Of a stretch of DNA of 64,000 bases, positions 48,251-57,180 are shown piece after piece. The DNA comes from Streptomyces hundungensis (GTDB lineage Bacteria; Actinomycetota; Actinomycetes; Streptomycetales; Streptomycetaceae): the NCBI RefSeq assembly GCF_003627815.1, contig NZ_CP032698.1:7006001-7070000 (forward strand). The letters are read 5' to 3'. The notes below the pieces were generated by a model. The model was not told the DNA's origin and did not search any database. It saw only the letters and a list, made by a program, of their open reading frames with translations. Each line of letters opens with the position of its first letter. Within the stretch, counting starts at the first letter, position 1. Made by a program: the position numbers and the translations under genes.

Positions 48251-49345
48251 ATGGCCACCGCGCCACGCCCCCGCACCTCCACGCGCGACCCCGAGGAGGT
48301 CGGCCGCCGGCTCACCACCTGGCTCGACGCCCGGCTGCCCGGCGCCCGCGTCGGCTCCATCCGGGTGCCGTCCTCCAACGGCATGTCCAGCGAGACCCTG
48401 CTCTTCGACATCGAGCACCCCGACACCCCGGTACGCGCCTGCGCCCTGCGGCTCGCCGCCGACCCGGCCGCGTACACCGTCTTCCCCGTGTACGACATGG
48501 CCCGCCAGCACCGCGTCATGCGTCTGGTCGCCGAGCACACCGACGTGCCCGTGCCACGGGTGCGCTGGCTGGAAGAAGACCCCGGGCCGCTCGGTGCGCC
48601 GTTCTTCGTGATGGACCGCGCGGAGGGACGCGTACCGCCGGACGTCATGCCCTATACGTACGAGGGCAATTGGCTGCACGCCGCCACCGACGCCGAGCGC
48701 GCCCGGCTCCAGGAGAACACCGTCTCCGTCCTGGCCAGGCTGCACGATCAATTCCCGTGCCGGGAAGCCGAGTTCCTGCTGCCGGCCGGTAAGGGGTCGC
48801 CGCTGCGTCGCCATGTCGAGGCCCAACGGGCCTACTACACATGGGTGGTTGAGGGCGTCCCGCGGTCACCGCTCATCGAAGCGGCCTTCGACTGGCTCGA
48901 CGCCCACTGGCCCGACGACGAGGGGCCCTCCGGCCTCGTCTGGGGCGACGCCCGCATCGGGAACATCGTCTACGACGGGTTCGAGGCGGCGGCCGTCCTC
49001 GACTGGGAGATGGCGGCCTGCGGCCCCCGCGAACTCGACCTCGGCTGGACCGTCTACCTGCACCGCTTCTTCCAGGACCTCACGGTGAGTTTCGGCCAGC
49101 TCGGCCTCCCCGACTTCCTGCGGCGCGAGGACATCGAGCGGCGCTACGCCGAACTCACCGGCCACACCCCGCGCCACATGGAGTTCCACACGCTGTACGC
49201 CGCGCTGCGCCATGCCGTGGTCATGCTGCGGATCGCCTACCGCCAGCTCCACTTCGGCGAAGTCGAACCGCCTGCGGACCCGGACGCGCTGATCCTGCAC
49301 CGAGCCAGCCTGGAGGCCATGGTGCGGGGCACGTACTGGAGTTGA
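48251..49345 (+). CDS. APH-family phosphotransferase (FadE36/ACAD10-like)
   Basis: 364-residue aminoglycoside-phosphotransferase fold protein. The catalytic loop reads WGDARIGN, with Trp in place of the usual His but Asp and Asn kept, and the metal motif VLDWEMA follows. This WGD variant is typical of phosphotransferases associated with acyl-CoA dehydrogenases (mycobacterial FadE36, N-terminal part of ACAD10), which phosphorylate hydroxyacyl-CoA; that role is inferred. ATG start, 27 bp after the CrtC-like gene. Confidence 0.83.
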   Translation: MATAPRPRTSTRDPEEVGRRLTTWLDARLPGARVGSIRVPSSNGMSSETLLFDIEHPDTPVRACALRLAADPAAYTVFPVYDMARQHRVMRLVAEHTDVPVPRVRWLEEDPGPLGAPFFVMDRAEGRVPPDVMPYTYEGNWLHAATDAERARLQENTVSVLARLHDQFPCREAEFLLPAGKGSPLRRHVEAQRAYYTWVVEGVPRSPLIEAAFDWLDAHWPDDEGPSGLVWGDARIGNIVYDGFEAAAVLDWEMAACGPRELDLGWTVYLHRFFQDLTVSFGQLGLPDFLRREDIERRYAELTGHTPRHMEFHTLYAALRHAVVMLRIAYRQLHFGEVEPPADPDALILHRASLEAMVRGTYWS

Positions 49346-49398
49346 GCGGTCGTCGGCCGGACGCCCTCGGCGGCGTCCGGCGCGCGGCGGCTCGGGCG

Positions 49399-49821
49399 CT
49401 AGGCGGCGCGACGCATCTGCGGCACCCGCACCGGTCGCGAGCCCGGGCCGCCGACGTGCGAGAACGGCTGGGTGCGCCAGTCGAGTCCCTGAGGGAGCGT
49501 CAACAGGAGGGCGGTGTCCTGCTCCTGGACGGCCAGCGACTCGTCCGCCGCCTTCGCCGCGCCGGCGGGGCGCCCGGTCCCGGCGCACACCGTCAGCACG
49601 AACGGGTTCCACGGGCTCGGGCACAGCGCGTGCTCGGGGAGCTCGTCCTCGTCGGCGAGCAGCGCGATGGGCTGGGCGCAGTCGGGGCAGATCACCCGGT
49701 ACATCTCAAAGGTGTCATACGCGTCGAGCGAGTCGTCCTCGTCGACGAATGCGTCGATATCGACGGGCTCCGGTTCGCCACGTTCACGTTCCGAACGTGC
49801 GGTGCGCTTGGAATTCTGCAT
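49399..49821 (-). CDS. Conserved hypothetical protein with cysteine pair
   Basis: 140 residues: basic start, acidic stretch (EPVDIDAFVDEDDSLDAYD), then a possible metal knuckle ICPDCAQPIALLADEDELPEHALC, and an Arg-rich tail ending RVPQMRRAA. No membrane segment. ATG 49821 has GGGGAG about seven bases upstream; the frame is open further up without support. Divergent from an Lrp regulator. Function unknown; a small nucleic-acid or protein-binding role is possible. Confidence 0.72.
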   Translation of the reverse strand: MQNSKRTARSERERGEPEPVDIDAFVDEDDSLDAYDTFEMYRVICPDCAQPIALLADEDELPEHALCPSPWNPFVLTVCAGTGRPAGAAKAADESLAVQEQDTALLLTLPQGLDWRTQPFSHVGGPGSRPVRVPQMRRAA

Positions 49822-50024
49822 TGGGACACTCCCCCTCGGGTGGGCCGGCGTTGCGCCGTGGCCGCGACCAAAGCAAGCACTTCCCGCCAAGCCGTGGCGA
49901 TAACCGCGCGAACCCCGGCGAGCCGTGTCCGAACCTGTGGTGTTCGTCACATGACACCCGCAGATGCCCCTTAGGGCGTTCCCCGACTGTGCCGGAAGCG
50001 ACCCGGGGCCATAGGTTGATCCGC

Positions 50025-50465
50025 ATGGAGGAGCTGGACCGTCAGATCGTGGATCTGCTCGTCAAGGACGGGCGGATGAGCTACACCGACCTGGGCAAGG
50101 CCACCGGCCTGTCCACCTCGGCGGTGCACCAGCGGGTACGCCGTCTCGAACAGCGCGGGGTCATCCGCGGATACGCCGCCGTCGTGGACCCCGAGGCGGT
50201 GGGCCTGCCGCTGACCGCGTTCATCTCGGTCAAGCCCTTCGACCCCAGCGCCCCCGACGACATCGCCGAGCGCCTGGCGGACGTGCCCGAGCTGGAGGCC
50301 TGCCACAGCGTGGCCGGGGACGAGAACTACATCCTCAAGGTGCGCGTCGCCACCCCCCTGGAGCTGGAGCACCTGCTGACCCGGATCCGGACCCTGGCGG
50401 GCGTCTCGACCCGTACGACCGTGGTCCTGTCCACCCCGTACGAGGCACGGCCGCCGCATATCTAG
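50025..50465 (+). CDS. Lrp/AsnC family transcriptional regulator
   Basis: 146 residues: winged helix-turn-helix (MSYTDLGKATGLSTSAVHQRVRRLEQRG, about 18-45) and RAM domain with the AGDENYILKVRV ligand segment. ATG start just after GGTTGATCCGC. The amidohydrolase gene begins nine bases after the stop, so it is probably co-transcribed and a candidate target. Confidence 0.92.
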   Translation: MEELDRQIVDLLVKDGRMSYTDLGKATGLSTSAVHQRVRRLEQRGVIRGYAAVVDPEAVGLPLTAFISVKPFDPSAPDDIAERLADVPELEACHSVAGDENYILKVRVATPLELEHLLTRIRTLAGVSTRTTVVLSTPYEARPPHI

Positions 50466-50474
50466 GCTGTCCCC

Positions 50475-52130
50475 ATGAGTTCCGCGAGTTCCGCACCCGA
50501 CGCCCCCGCAACGACCGCCCACCGCACCGTCCTGCTGCGCGGCGGCGACGTGCACAGCCCCGCCGACCCCTTCGCCACCGCGATGGTCGTCGAACGTGGG
50601 CACGTCGCCTGGGTCGGCTCGGAAGGCGCCGCGGACGCCTTCGCGAGCGGCGTCGACGAGGTCGTCGACCTCGAAGGCGCCCTGGTCACCCCCGCGTTCA
50701 CCGACGCACATGTGCACACCACCGCCACCGGACTCGCCCTCACCGGCCTCGACCTGTCCTCCGCCCGCACGCTCGCCGAGGCCCTCGACGCCGTGCGCGC
50801 CCACGCCGCCGCCCGCCCCGACGACCGGGTGCTGCTCGGCGGCGGCTGGGACGCGGCCCGCTGGCCCGAGCGCCGCCACCCCTCGCCCGCCGAACTCGAC
50901 GCGGCCACCGGCGGCCGCCCGCTCTACCTGCCGCGCATCGACGTCCACTCCGCCGTCGTCACTACGGCCCTGCTCGACCTGGTACCCGGCGTTCGTGAGC
51001 TGGCCGGATTCCGTCCCGGCGAGCCCCTCACCGGCGCAGCCCACCACGCCGTGCGGGCCGCCGCCCACGGCGCGATCACCCCGCGCCAGCGCGCCGAGGC
51101 CCAGCGCGCGGCGCTGCGGCACGCCGCCTCGCTCGGCATCGGCACCGTCCACGAGTGCGGCGGCCCCGACATCTCCGACGAGGACGACTTCACCTCGCTG
51201 CTGGCGCTGGCCCGCGAGGAGAGCGGCCCGCGGGTCTTCGGCTACTGGGCCGAACGCGTCGCGGGCGCCAAGGACGCCGATCGCATCCGCGAACTCGGCG
51301 CGGTCGGCGCGGCCGGAGACCTCTTCGTCGACGGCTCGCTCGGCTCCCACACCGCCTGTCTGCACGCCCCCTACGCGGACGCCCCCGGCACCGGCACCGA
51401 CCACCTCGACGCCGCCGACGTCGCCGACCACGTGTCCGCCTGTACGGAGGCCGGGCTCCAGGCCGGTTTCCACGCCATCGGGGACGCCGCGCTCAGCGCC
51501 GTTGTCGAGGGCGTACGGGCCGCCGCCGAGCGGGTCGGCCTCGCCCGGATCCGCGCCGCCCGGCACCGCGTGGAGCACGCCGAGATGCTCACCCCGGCCA
51601 CGATCGCCGCCTTCGCCGAGTTCGGCCTCACCGCCTCCGTGCAGCCCGCCTTCGACGCGCTGTGGGGCGGCGAGAGCGGCATGTACGCGGAGCGGCTCGG
51701 CGCGGAGCGTGCGGCCACCCTCAACCCGTACGCGGCCCTGCTGCGGGCGGGGGTGCCCCTCGCGTTCGGCTCCGACGCCCCGGTGACCCCGCTCGACCCC
51801 TGGGGCGCCGTCCGCGCGGCCGCCTTCCACCACACCCTCGAACACCGCATCTCGGCCCGCGCCGCCTTCACCGCCCACACCCGGGGCGGCTGGCGGGCGC
51901 TCGGCCGGGACGACGCGGGGATCCTGGTGCCCGGAGCCCCGGCCGACTACGCGGTCTGGCGCGCCGAGGAGCTCGTGGTCCAGGCGCCGGACGACCGGGT
52001 GGCCCGCTGGTCCACCGACCCGCGCTCGGGCACCCCGGGCCTGCCCGACCTCACCCCGGGCGTCGCGCTCCCGGTCTGTCTGCGCACCGTGGTGTTCGGA
52101 CGGACGGTGTTCGCGCGGCCGAACGAGTGA
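50475..52130 (+). CDS. Amidohydrolase 3 family enzyme (YtcJ-like)
   Basis: 551-residue metal-dependent hydrolase. Motifs: TDAHVHTT (metal histidines, about 76-83), GGGWDAARW, HAIGDAAL (metal His), HRVEHAEML and FGSDAPVTPLDPWGAV with the catalytic Asp. The family cleaves amides such as N-substituted formamides; the substrate is not known. ATG start; operon with the Lrp gene. Confidence 0.88.
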   Translation: MSSASSAPDAPATTAHRTVLLRGGDVHSPADPFATAMVVERGHVAWVGSEGAADAFASGVDEVVDLEGALVTPAFTDAHVHTTATGLALTGLDLSSARTLAEALDAVRAHAAARPDDRVLLGGGWDAARWPERRHPSPAELDAATGGRPLYLPRIDVHSAVVTTALLDLVPGVRELAGFRPGEPLTGAAHHAVRAAAHGAITPRQRAEAQRAALRHAASLGIGTVHECGGPDISDEDDFTSLLALAREESGPRVFGYWAERVAGAKDADRIRELGAVGAAGDLFVDGSLGSHTACLHAPYADAPGTGTDHLDAADVADHVSACTEAGLQAGFHAIGDAALSAVVEGVRAAAERVGLARIRAARHRVEHAEMLTPATIAAFAEFGLTASVQPAFDALWGGESGMYAERLGAERAATLNPYAALLRAGVPLAFGSDAPVTPLDPWGAVRAAAFHHTLEHRISARAAFTAHTRGGWRALGRDDAGILVPGAPADYAVWRAEELVVQAPDDRVARWSTDPRSGTPGLPDLTPGVALPVCLRTVVFGRTVFARPNE

Positions 52131-52694
52131 TCCAGGGACGGGGGCCCCGCTCGGTGGGCCACCGTCACGGCATCGCCACGACCTGCGGATCTTCGGCACT
52201 GACCTGGCCGTTTGACAAAACGTCGCAGCTCACCCGGCTGTTGACAGAACGCGGCAACGGGCCGGTAGGTTCGGCCGAGTCCACCACAGGACCGCCCGAC
52301 CGGCTGAACCTCCACGAAGTCGTCGAACGCCGCTGGGTCATGGGGCGGTGTGCCGCACCGGCGCACCACCACTGGGAGCCAGGTTCAGCGCCCGCGCCTC
52401 GGGGGCGAGGGAAGGTTTCAGCCGCGAAGGGGTCCCCCCTGCCCCCTGCGGGCCGGGGGACGGTGCGACCCGGGTGGGGCCCGGACGCTCAGTAGACAAC
52501 GGCTCTCGGTCGACCCGCAGCCAGCGGGTCCCAGGTCGGCCCGAAGGGCGCCGGGCCCTAGTACCGACGCGCTCCGGACGCCCGGCAGCGCCCTCGCCGC
52601 CTCCGGGCACACCCGACACCCCACCCTCGCGGTGCGGGCCGCCCGCGACCGCTCGCTATGGTGGTCCTCTGCGTACGGACAATAAGGGGCAGTA
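52131..52694. promoter_or_regulatory. Long leader upstream of ppm1
   Basis: 564 bp without a credible gene. TTGACAAAACGTCGC (52212) and TTGACAGAACGCGGC (52241) are near-identical and 29 bp apart; each begins with a perfect -35 hexamer, and TAGGTT at 52266 could be a -10 for the second at a 19-bp spacing. A TATGGT at 52657 may be a promoter nearer to ppm1. Open frames here have low-complexity products and were not called. Confidence 0.4.
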
Positions 52695-53462
52695 GTGAAC
52701 GACGGCGGTCAGAGGCGGTACGGCCCGCTGGGCAGAGCCTTGGTGATCATCCCGACCTACAACGAGGCGGAGAACATCAAGCCGATCGTCGCCCGCGTCA
52801 GAGCGGCGGTCCCGGAGGCCCACATCCTGGTCGCCGACGACAACAGCCCCGACGGCACGGGCAAGTTCGCGGACGAGCTCGCCGCCCAGGACGAGCAGGT
52901 GCACGTGCTGCACCGCCAGGGCAAGGAAGGCCTCGGCGCCGCCTATCTGGCCGGCTTCCGCTGGGGCATCGAGCACGACTACGGCGTCCTCGTCGAGATG
53001 GACGCCGACGGCTCCCACCAGCCCGAGGAACTGCCCCGGCTGCTCACCGCCCTCAAGGGCGCCGACCTGGTGCTCGGCTCCCGCTGGGTGCCCGGCGGCC
53101 GGATCGTGAACTGGCCCAAGTACCGCGAGTACATCTCGCGGGGCGGCTCCACCTACTCCCGGCTGCTCCTGGGCGTCCCGATCCGCGACGTCACCGGCGG
53201 CTTCCGGGCGTTCCGCCGCGAGACCCTCGAAGGCCTCGGCCTCGAAGAGGTCGCCTCGGCCGGCTACTGCTTCCAGGTCGACCTGGCCCGCCGCGCGGTC
53301 GGCGCGGGCTACCACGTGGTGGAGGTGCCCATCACGTTCGTCGAGCGTGAACGCGGCGACTCGAAGATGAGCAACGACATCCTGGTCGAGGCGCTCTGGC
53401 GGGTCACCGCCTGGGGTGTCGGCTCCCGCGCCAACAAGCTCCTGGGCCGCAAGCCTTCTTGA
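52695..53462 (+). CDS. ppm1: Polyprenol-phosphate-mannose synthase
   Basis: 255-residue GT2 enzyme that moves mannose from GDP-mannose to polyprenol phosphate, the donor for protein O-mannosylation (and phage receptor glycosylation in S. coelicolor). Motifs: IPTYNEAENI (19-28), ADDNSPDGT (47-55), the metal DAD at 103-105 and GSRWVPGG. No C-terminal membrane domain, so it is soluble or peripheral; no apolipoprotein acyltransferase fusion as in mycobacteria. GTG start with AAGGGG. Confidence 0.93.
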   Translation: MNDGGQRRYGPLGRALVIIPTYNEAENIKPIVARVRAAVPEAHILVADDNSPDGTGKFADELAAQDEQVHVLHRQGKEGLGAAYLAGFRWGIEHDYGVLVEMDADGSHQPEELPRLLTALKGADLVLGSRWVPGGRIVNWPKYREYISRGGSTYSRLLLGVPIRDVTGGFRAFRRETLEGLGLEEVASAGYCFQVDLARRAVGAGYHVVEVPITFVERERGDSKMSNDILVEALWRVTAWGVGSRANKLLGRKPS

Positions 53463-53633
53463 GCCGTCGGGCTTCCTGAACCCCGTGTCCGCTGAGGTCG
53501 TCGGCCTTCCCGGGGCGAGGGCGTCCCGACGGCCCCGGGCACCCCGGCAGGCGCGGCGCGGACGGCGGCATGACCTGGGCGTATTGATCGTTTCCTTACG
53601 CCGTCCGGATCGGCTCCCAGGCACACTGGGAGC

Positions 53634-54248
53634 ATGACGACCGGCACTCCGCCTCCGACAGCTCCCAAGCGCTCGCGCGCCCGCACCTTCGTACCCCTGG
53701 GGATCGCCGCCTGGCTGGTCCTGGAGATCTGGCTGCTCACCGTGGTGGCCCGGGCCACCAGTGGCCTCACGGTGGTGCTGCTGCTCATCGGCGGCCTGCT
53801 GCTCGGCGGCTATGTCATCAAGCGGGCCGGCCGCCGGGCCTTCCGCAACCTCACGGAGACGTTCAGGGAGCAGCAGTCCGGCGCCCCGTCCTCGGGCGCG
53901 TCCGCCTCGGGCAGGCGGTCCGGCGGCGAGGGCAACGCCCTGACCATGCTGGGCGGCCTGCTCCTGATCCTCCCCGGGTTCGTCTCGGACGCGCTCGGCC
54001 TGCTGTGTCTGCTGCCGCCGGTACGGACGGTCGTGTCCCGCTTCGTCGAGCGCTCGCTGGACAAGCGGATGCGGGCCGCCGTCCCCGGCACGTTCGGCGA
54101 CGCCTTCCAGCAGGCGCGTATCCACCACCCGGACGGCAAGGTCGTGCCGGGCGAGGTCATCCACGACGACGCCGGGTCCTCGTCCGCCCACTCCTCGGGC
54201 TCCTACCCGGGCGAGGACCGGGGGCCGCGGCCGCCGCTGACCCCCTGA
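53634..54248 (+). CDS. fxsA: FxsA family membrane protein
   Basis: 204 residues with two hydrophobic hairpin regions (about 18-65 and 105-135) characteristic of FxsA; the core GGLLLILPGFVSDALGLLCLLPPVR is strongly conserved. In E. coli overproduction of FxsA relieves phage T7 exclusion by F plasmid; the cellular role is unknown. Ends at a strong terminator shared with rbpA. Confidence 0.88.
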   Translation: MTTGTPPPTAPKRSRARTFVPLGIAAWLVLEIWLLTVVARATSGLTVVLLLIGGLLLGGYVIKRAGRRAFRNLTETFREQQSGAPSSGASASGRRSGGEGNALTMLGGLLLILPGFVSDALGLLCLLPPVRTVVSRFVERSLDKRMRAAVPGTFGDAFQQARIHHPDGKVVPGEVIHDDAGSSSAHSSGSYPGEDRGPRPPLTP

Positions 54249-54295
54249 GGCGAAGAACCCCCGTTCCGCCGCGCCCGCGCGACGGCCCCGGACAC

Positions 54296-54341
54296 AAGCT
54301 GAGGGCCGGTCACACCAGGTGGTGTGACCGGCCCTCAGCTT
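54296..54341. terminator. Bidirectional terminator between fxsA and rbpA
   Basis: A perfect 21-bp stem, AAGCTGAGGGCCGGTCACACC with its complement across the loop AGGT, flanked by T on the plus side and A on the other. It should stop both the fxsA and rbpA transcripts. Confidence 0.92.
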
Positions 54342-54373
54342 TTAACGCGTGCCGTATCGCCGAAACGCTGCGA

Positions 54374-54748
54374 TCAGGCGGACTTGCGACTGTCGCGCGG
54401 ATGCACGGCAATGTTCATGGTGCCGGAACGAAGGACCTCCAGCCTTTCGGCCAGAACCTCCTCCAACTCCTCGCGGGTGCGCCGCTCCATGAGCATGTCC
54501 CAGTGCGTACGCGCGGGCTTGCCCTTCTTCTCTTCAGGGCCGTCGCCGTCCACCAGGAGTGCGGGGGCCCCGCAGACCTTGCACTCCCACTCCGGCGGAA
54601 TCTCCGCCTCCACCGAGAAGGGCATCTCAAAGCGATGTCCCTTCTCGCATGCGTACTCCACGGCCTGGCGCGGGGCCAGATCGATGCCGCGGTCGGTCTC
54701 GTAGCTCGTCACCACGAGGCGCGTGCCGCGAAGAGCTCGCTCACTCAT
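54374..54748 (-). CDS. rbpA: RNA polymerase binding protein RbpA
   Basis: 124 residues, exactly the S. coelicolor length. Binds the principal sigma factor and RNA polymerase and aids open-complex formation; important for growth and rifampicin tolerance. The zinc-type core has Cys34, His38, Cys56 and Cys59; a basic linker KKGKPAR precedes the sigma-interaction helix (DMLMERRTREELEEVLAERLEVLR). ATG with GGGAGG about nine bases upstream. A sigma-R-type promoter lies 60-90 bp upstream. Confidence 0.97.
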   Translation of the reverse strand: MSERALRGTRLVVTSYETDRGIDLAPRQAVEYACEKGHRFEMPFSVEAEIPPEWECKVCGAPALLVDGDGPEEKKGKPARTHWDMLMERRTREELEEVLAERLEVLRSGTMNIAVHPRDSRKSA

Positions 54749-54808
54749 GAATCGTGCCTCCCGGGCTTGTCGCCCACAGGACAGGTGTCACTGTCGTCGT
54801 CATCCGGT

Positions 54809-54836
54809 CAACGTCCGGTCGGCGGTAAAGATTCCC
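54809..54836 (-). promoter_or_regulatory. Sigma-R-type promoter of rbpA
   Basis: Minus strand GGGAAT (54836-54831), 18-bp spacer, GTTG (54812-54809). This is an exact match to the sigma-R consensus GGAAT-N18-GTT, which responds to thiol oxidation. rbpA is a known member of the sigma-R regulon in S. coelicolor. Confidence 0.8.
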
Positions 54837-55002
54837 GTTCTGGGTCATGCGTCGCCGTCGTGCCGCCCCTTGTTGTACCCACCAGTGACCGGTTTGTCAC
54901 ATCTGGCAGCAGATGTCACCCAGCGTCTTCGCTTCTGTAGCACGCAGTAACGGTCCGCCTGGCAGGCCAAAGGCGTACACTACCGGCCTTTCACTTCAAC
55001 GT

Positions 55003-56364
55003 CTAAATCCGCGCCGGAACGGGGTTTCCCGCGGCGGCCACGGCGGCCCGCACCGGCACCCGGGCGAGCAGCACGAAACCGACCGCGAAGAAGACCACCA
55101 GCGAGATGATGGCATCCCGGTAGCTGCCGGTCAGCTGGTACGCGAGACCGAACACCAATGGCCCCAGCCAGCTCAGGCCCCGGTCGCTCATCTCGTAGGC
55201 CGAGAAGTACTCGGCCTCCTTGCCGCTCGGCACCATGTGTGAGAACAGCGACCTCGACAGGGCCTGGCTGCCGCCAAGCACCGTCCCGATCGCGCCCGCG
55301 AGCACGAAGAACAGCACCGGCTGGCGGGCCGGAAGGAAGAAACCGACCCCCAGGATCACCGCCCAGACGGCGAGCGAGCCCAGAATCGTCCGCTTCGCGC
55401 CGTACGTCCGCGCGAGCCGGCCCATGCCGAGCGCGCCCGCCACCGCGAGCACCTGCACCAGGAGCACGGCCACGATGAGCGTGTTCTGATCGAGGCCGAG
55501 TTCCTCGGAGCCGTAGATCGAGGCCTGTGAGATCACCGTCTGCACGCCGTCGTTGTAGATGAGGTACGCGAGCAGGAACGCGAGGGTCAGCGGGCGGGCC
55601 CGCATGTCCCGCAGCGTCGACACCAGTTGCCGCCAGCCCGCCCCGACCCTGCCCTCGGGGACCGACGCGGCCACCTCGCGGTCGCGCAGCCGCCGCAGGG
55701 GCACCAGCGTGAACGCGCCCCACCACACGCCCGCCGAGGCCAGACAGATCCGTACCGCGGTCGACTCCGACAGGCCGAAGCCGTCGTGTCCCGAGTACAG
55801 GATCAGATTGAGCACCAGGACGCCCGCCCCCGAGGTGTAGCCGAAGGCCCAGCCGCGCGAGGAGACCCGGTCGCGCTCCTCGGGGCCCGCGATCTGCGGA
55901 AGGTAGGCGTTGTAGAGGACCATCGAGACCGACAGGGACGCGTTCGCGACGATCAGGAGCGCCGCGCCCAGCAGATAGCGGTGCCCGTCCAGGAAGAACA
56001 TCCCGGCCGTCGCCGTCGCGCCCGTGTAGGCGGCCGCCGCGAGCAGCGGCTTCTTGCGCCCCGAGCGGTCGGCCGCGGCGCCCACGATCGGCATCAGGAC
56101 CACCGCGAGGATCACCGAGGCGGAGACGGCGTACGCGAAGAGCGACCCCGCGCGCACCGGGACGCCCAAGGGGTGGACGAATCCGTCGGGGTCGGCGGCC
56201 GACTTGGCGATCGAGGTCAGGTACGGGCCGAGGAACACGGTCAGGACGCTCGTCGAATACACCGAGCACGCGAAGTCGTAGAAGTACCAGCCGCGCTGTT
56301 CCCGCCGGCGGTCGGCCGTGCTCACCGGACGGTCGTCCGCCCGGTCCATGGTCTCAGCGCTCAA
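55003..56364 (-). CDS. UMF1/Atg22-type MFS transporter
   Basis: 453-residue membrane protein with about twelve hydrophobic segments and the family start WYFYDFACSVYSTSVLTVFLGPYL; GAAADRSGRKKP is the MFS A-loop. It resembles vacuole effluxer Atg22, which exports amino acids. The start could be TTG 56364 or ATG 56349; neither ribosome site is clear. Between rbpA and the glycerophosphodiesterase gene, probably its own unit or the last gene of a run with it. Confidence 0.86.
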   Translation of the reverse strand: MSAETMDRADDRPVSTADRRREQRGWYFYDFACSVYSTSVLTVFLGPYLTSIAKSAADPDGFVHPLGVPVRAGSLFAYAVSASVILAVVLMPIVGAAADRSGRKKPLLAAAAYTGATATAGMFFLDGHRYLLGAALLIVANASLSVSMVLYNAYLPQIAGPEERDRVSSRGWAFGYTSGAGVLVLNLILYSGHDGFGLSESTAVRICLASAGVWWGAFTLVPLRRLRDREVAASVPEGRVGAGWRQLVSTLRDMRARPLTLAFLLAYLIYNDGVQTVISQASIYGSEELGLDQNTLIVAVLLVQVLAVAGALGMGRLARTYGAKRTILGSLAVWAVILGVGFFLPARQPVLFFVLAGAIGTVLGGSQALSRSLFSHMVPSGKEAEYFSAYEMSDRGLSWLGPLVFGLAYQLTGSYRDAIISLVVFFAVGFVLLARVPVRAAVAAAGNPVPARI

Positions 56365-56415
56365 CCCGCGCCCCCTCGCTCGTGCCCGTACGCGAGCGGT
56401 GCCGCCGGGGTGGGC

Positions 56416-57180
56416 TCAGTGCCAGGCTCCCCGGTCGGTCAGTACCGTGCGCAGTGTCTCCAGATGATCGGTCATGATGCCATCCACGCCAAGGTCGAGG
56501 AGCGCCCTCATCCGGGCGGGATCGTTGATCGTCCACACGTGGACGTGCAGGCCGAGCGCATGCGCGGTACGGACGAAGCGACGGTCCACGACCGGAACGC
56601 CGCTCTGGCTCTCGGGCACCTGGGCGCTCACCGCGCCGGGGCGCAGCGGCGCCGGGATCCCGAAGGAGCGCAGCCGCAGCGCGGCGACACCCCGCACGCC
56701 GTACGACGTGGCCAGGCGCGGGCCCGCGAGGCGGTGGGCCCTGGCCACCCGGGCCTCCGAGAAGGAGCCCACGCAGACCCGGTCCCAGGCGGCGGTGCGA
56801 CGGATCAGGTCGATCAGCGGGACGAGCGCGGACTCGGCCTTGAGGTCGACGTTCCAGCGGACCGCGGGAAACGCCTCCAGAAGCTCCTCGAAGAGGGGCA
56901 GGGGCTCGCGCCCGGCCACCCGGGCCCGCCTGACCTCGTCCCAGGGAAGGTCGGCGATCCTGCCGCGCGCGTCGGTGACACGGTCCAGGGTCGCGTCGTG
57001 GAAGGCGACCAGCCGTCCGTCGGCCGTGGTGTGCACATCGGTCTCGAAGTACCGGTACCCGGCCGCCGCGGCCCGTTCGAAGGCGGCCGCGGTGTTCTCG
57101 ATGCCGTCGGCCGCCCCGCCGCGGTGGGCGAACGGGATGGGGGAGGGGTGGTCCAGATAAGGGTGGCGTACGCGAGTCAC
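56416..57180 (-). CDS. Glycerophosphodiester phosphodiesterase
   Basis: 254-residue cytoplasmic GDPD that releases glycerol 3-phosphate from phospholipid head groups. Motifs: AHRGG at 18-22, IENTAAAF, ETDVHTTADGRLVAFHDATLDR and the final VWTINDPARMRALLDLGVDGIMTD. GTG start overlaps the stop of the YczE gene by four bases (GTGA). Confidence 0.92.
   Translation of the reverse strand: MTRVRHPYLDHPSPIPFAHRGGAADGIENTAAAFERAAAAGYRYFETDVHTTADGRLVAFHDATLDRVTDARGRIADLPWDEVRRARVAGREPLPLFEELLEAFPAVRWNVDLKAESALVPLIDLIRRTAAWDRVCVGSFSEARVARAHRLAGPRLATSYGVRGVAALRLRSFGIPAPLRPGAVSAQVPESQSGVPVVDRRFVRTAHALGLHVHVWTINDPARMRALLDLGVDGIMTDHLETLRTVLTDRGAWH

Noticed and set aside
52338..52695. Overlapping open frames on both strands in the ppm1 leader
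   Set aside because: Pro/Arg/Gly-rich products without motif, several frames open at once; not coding.
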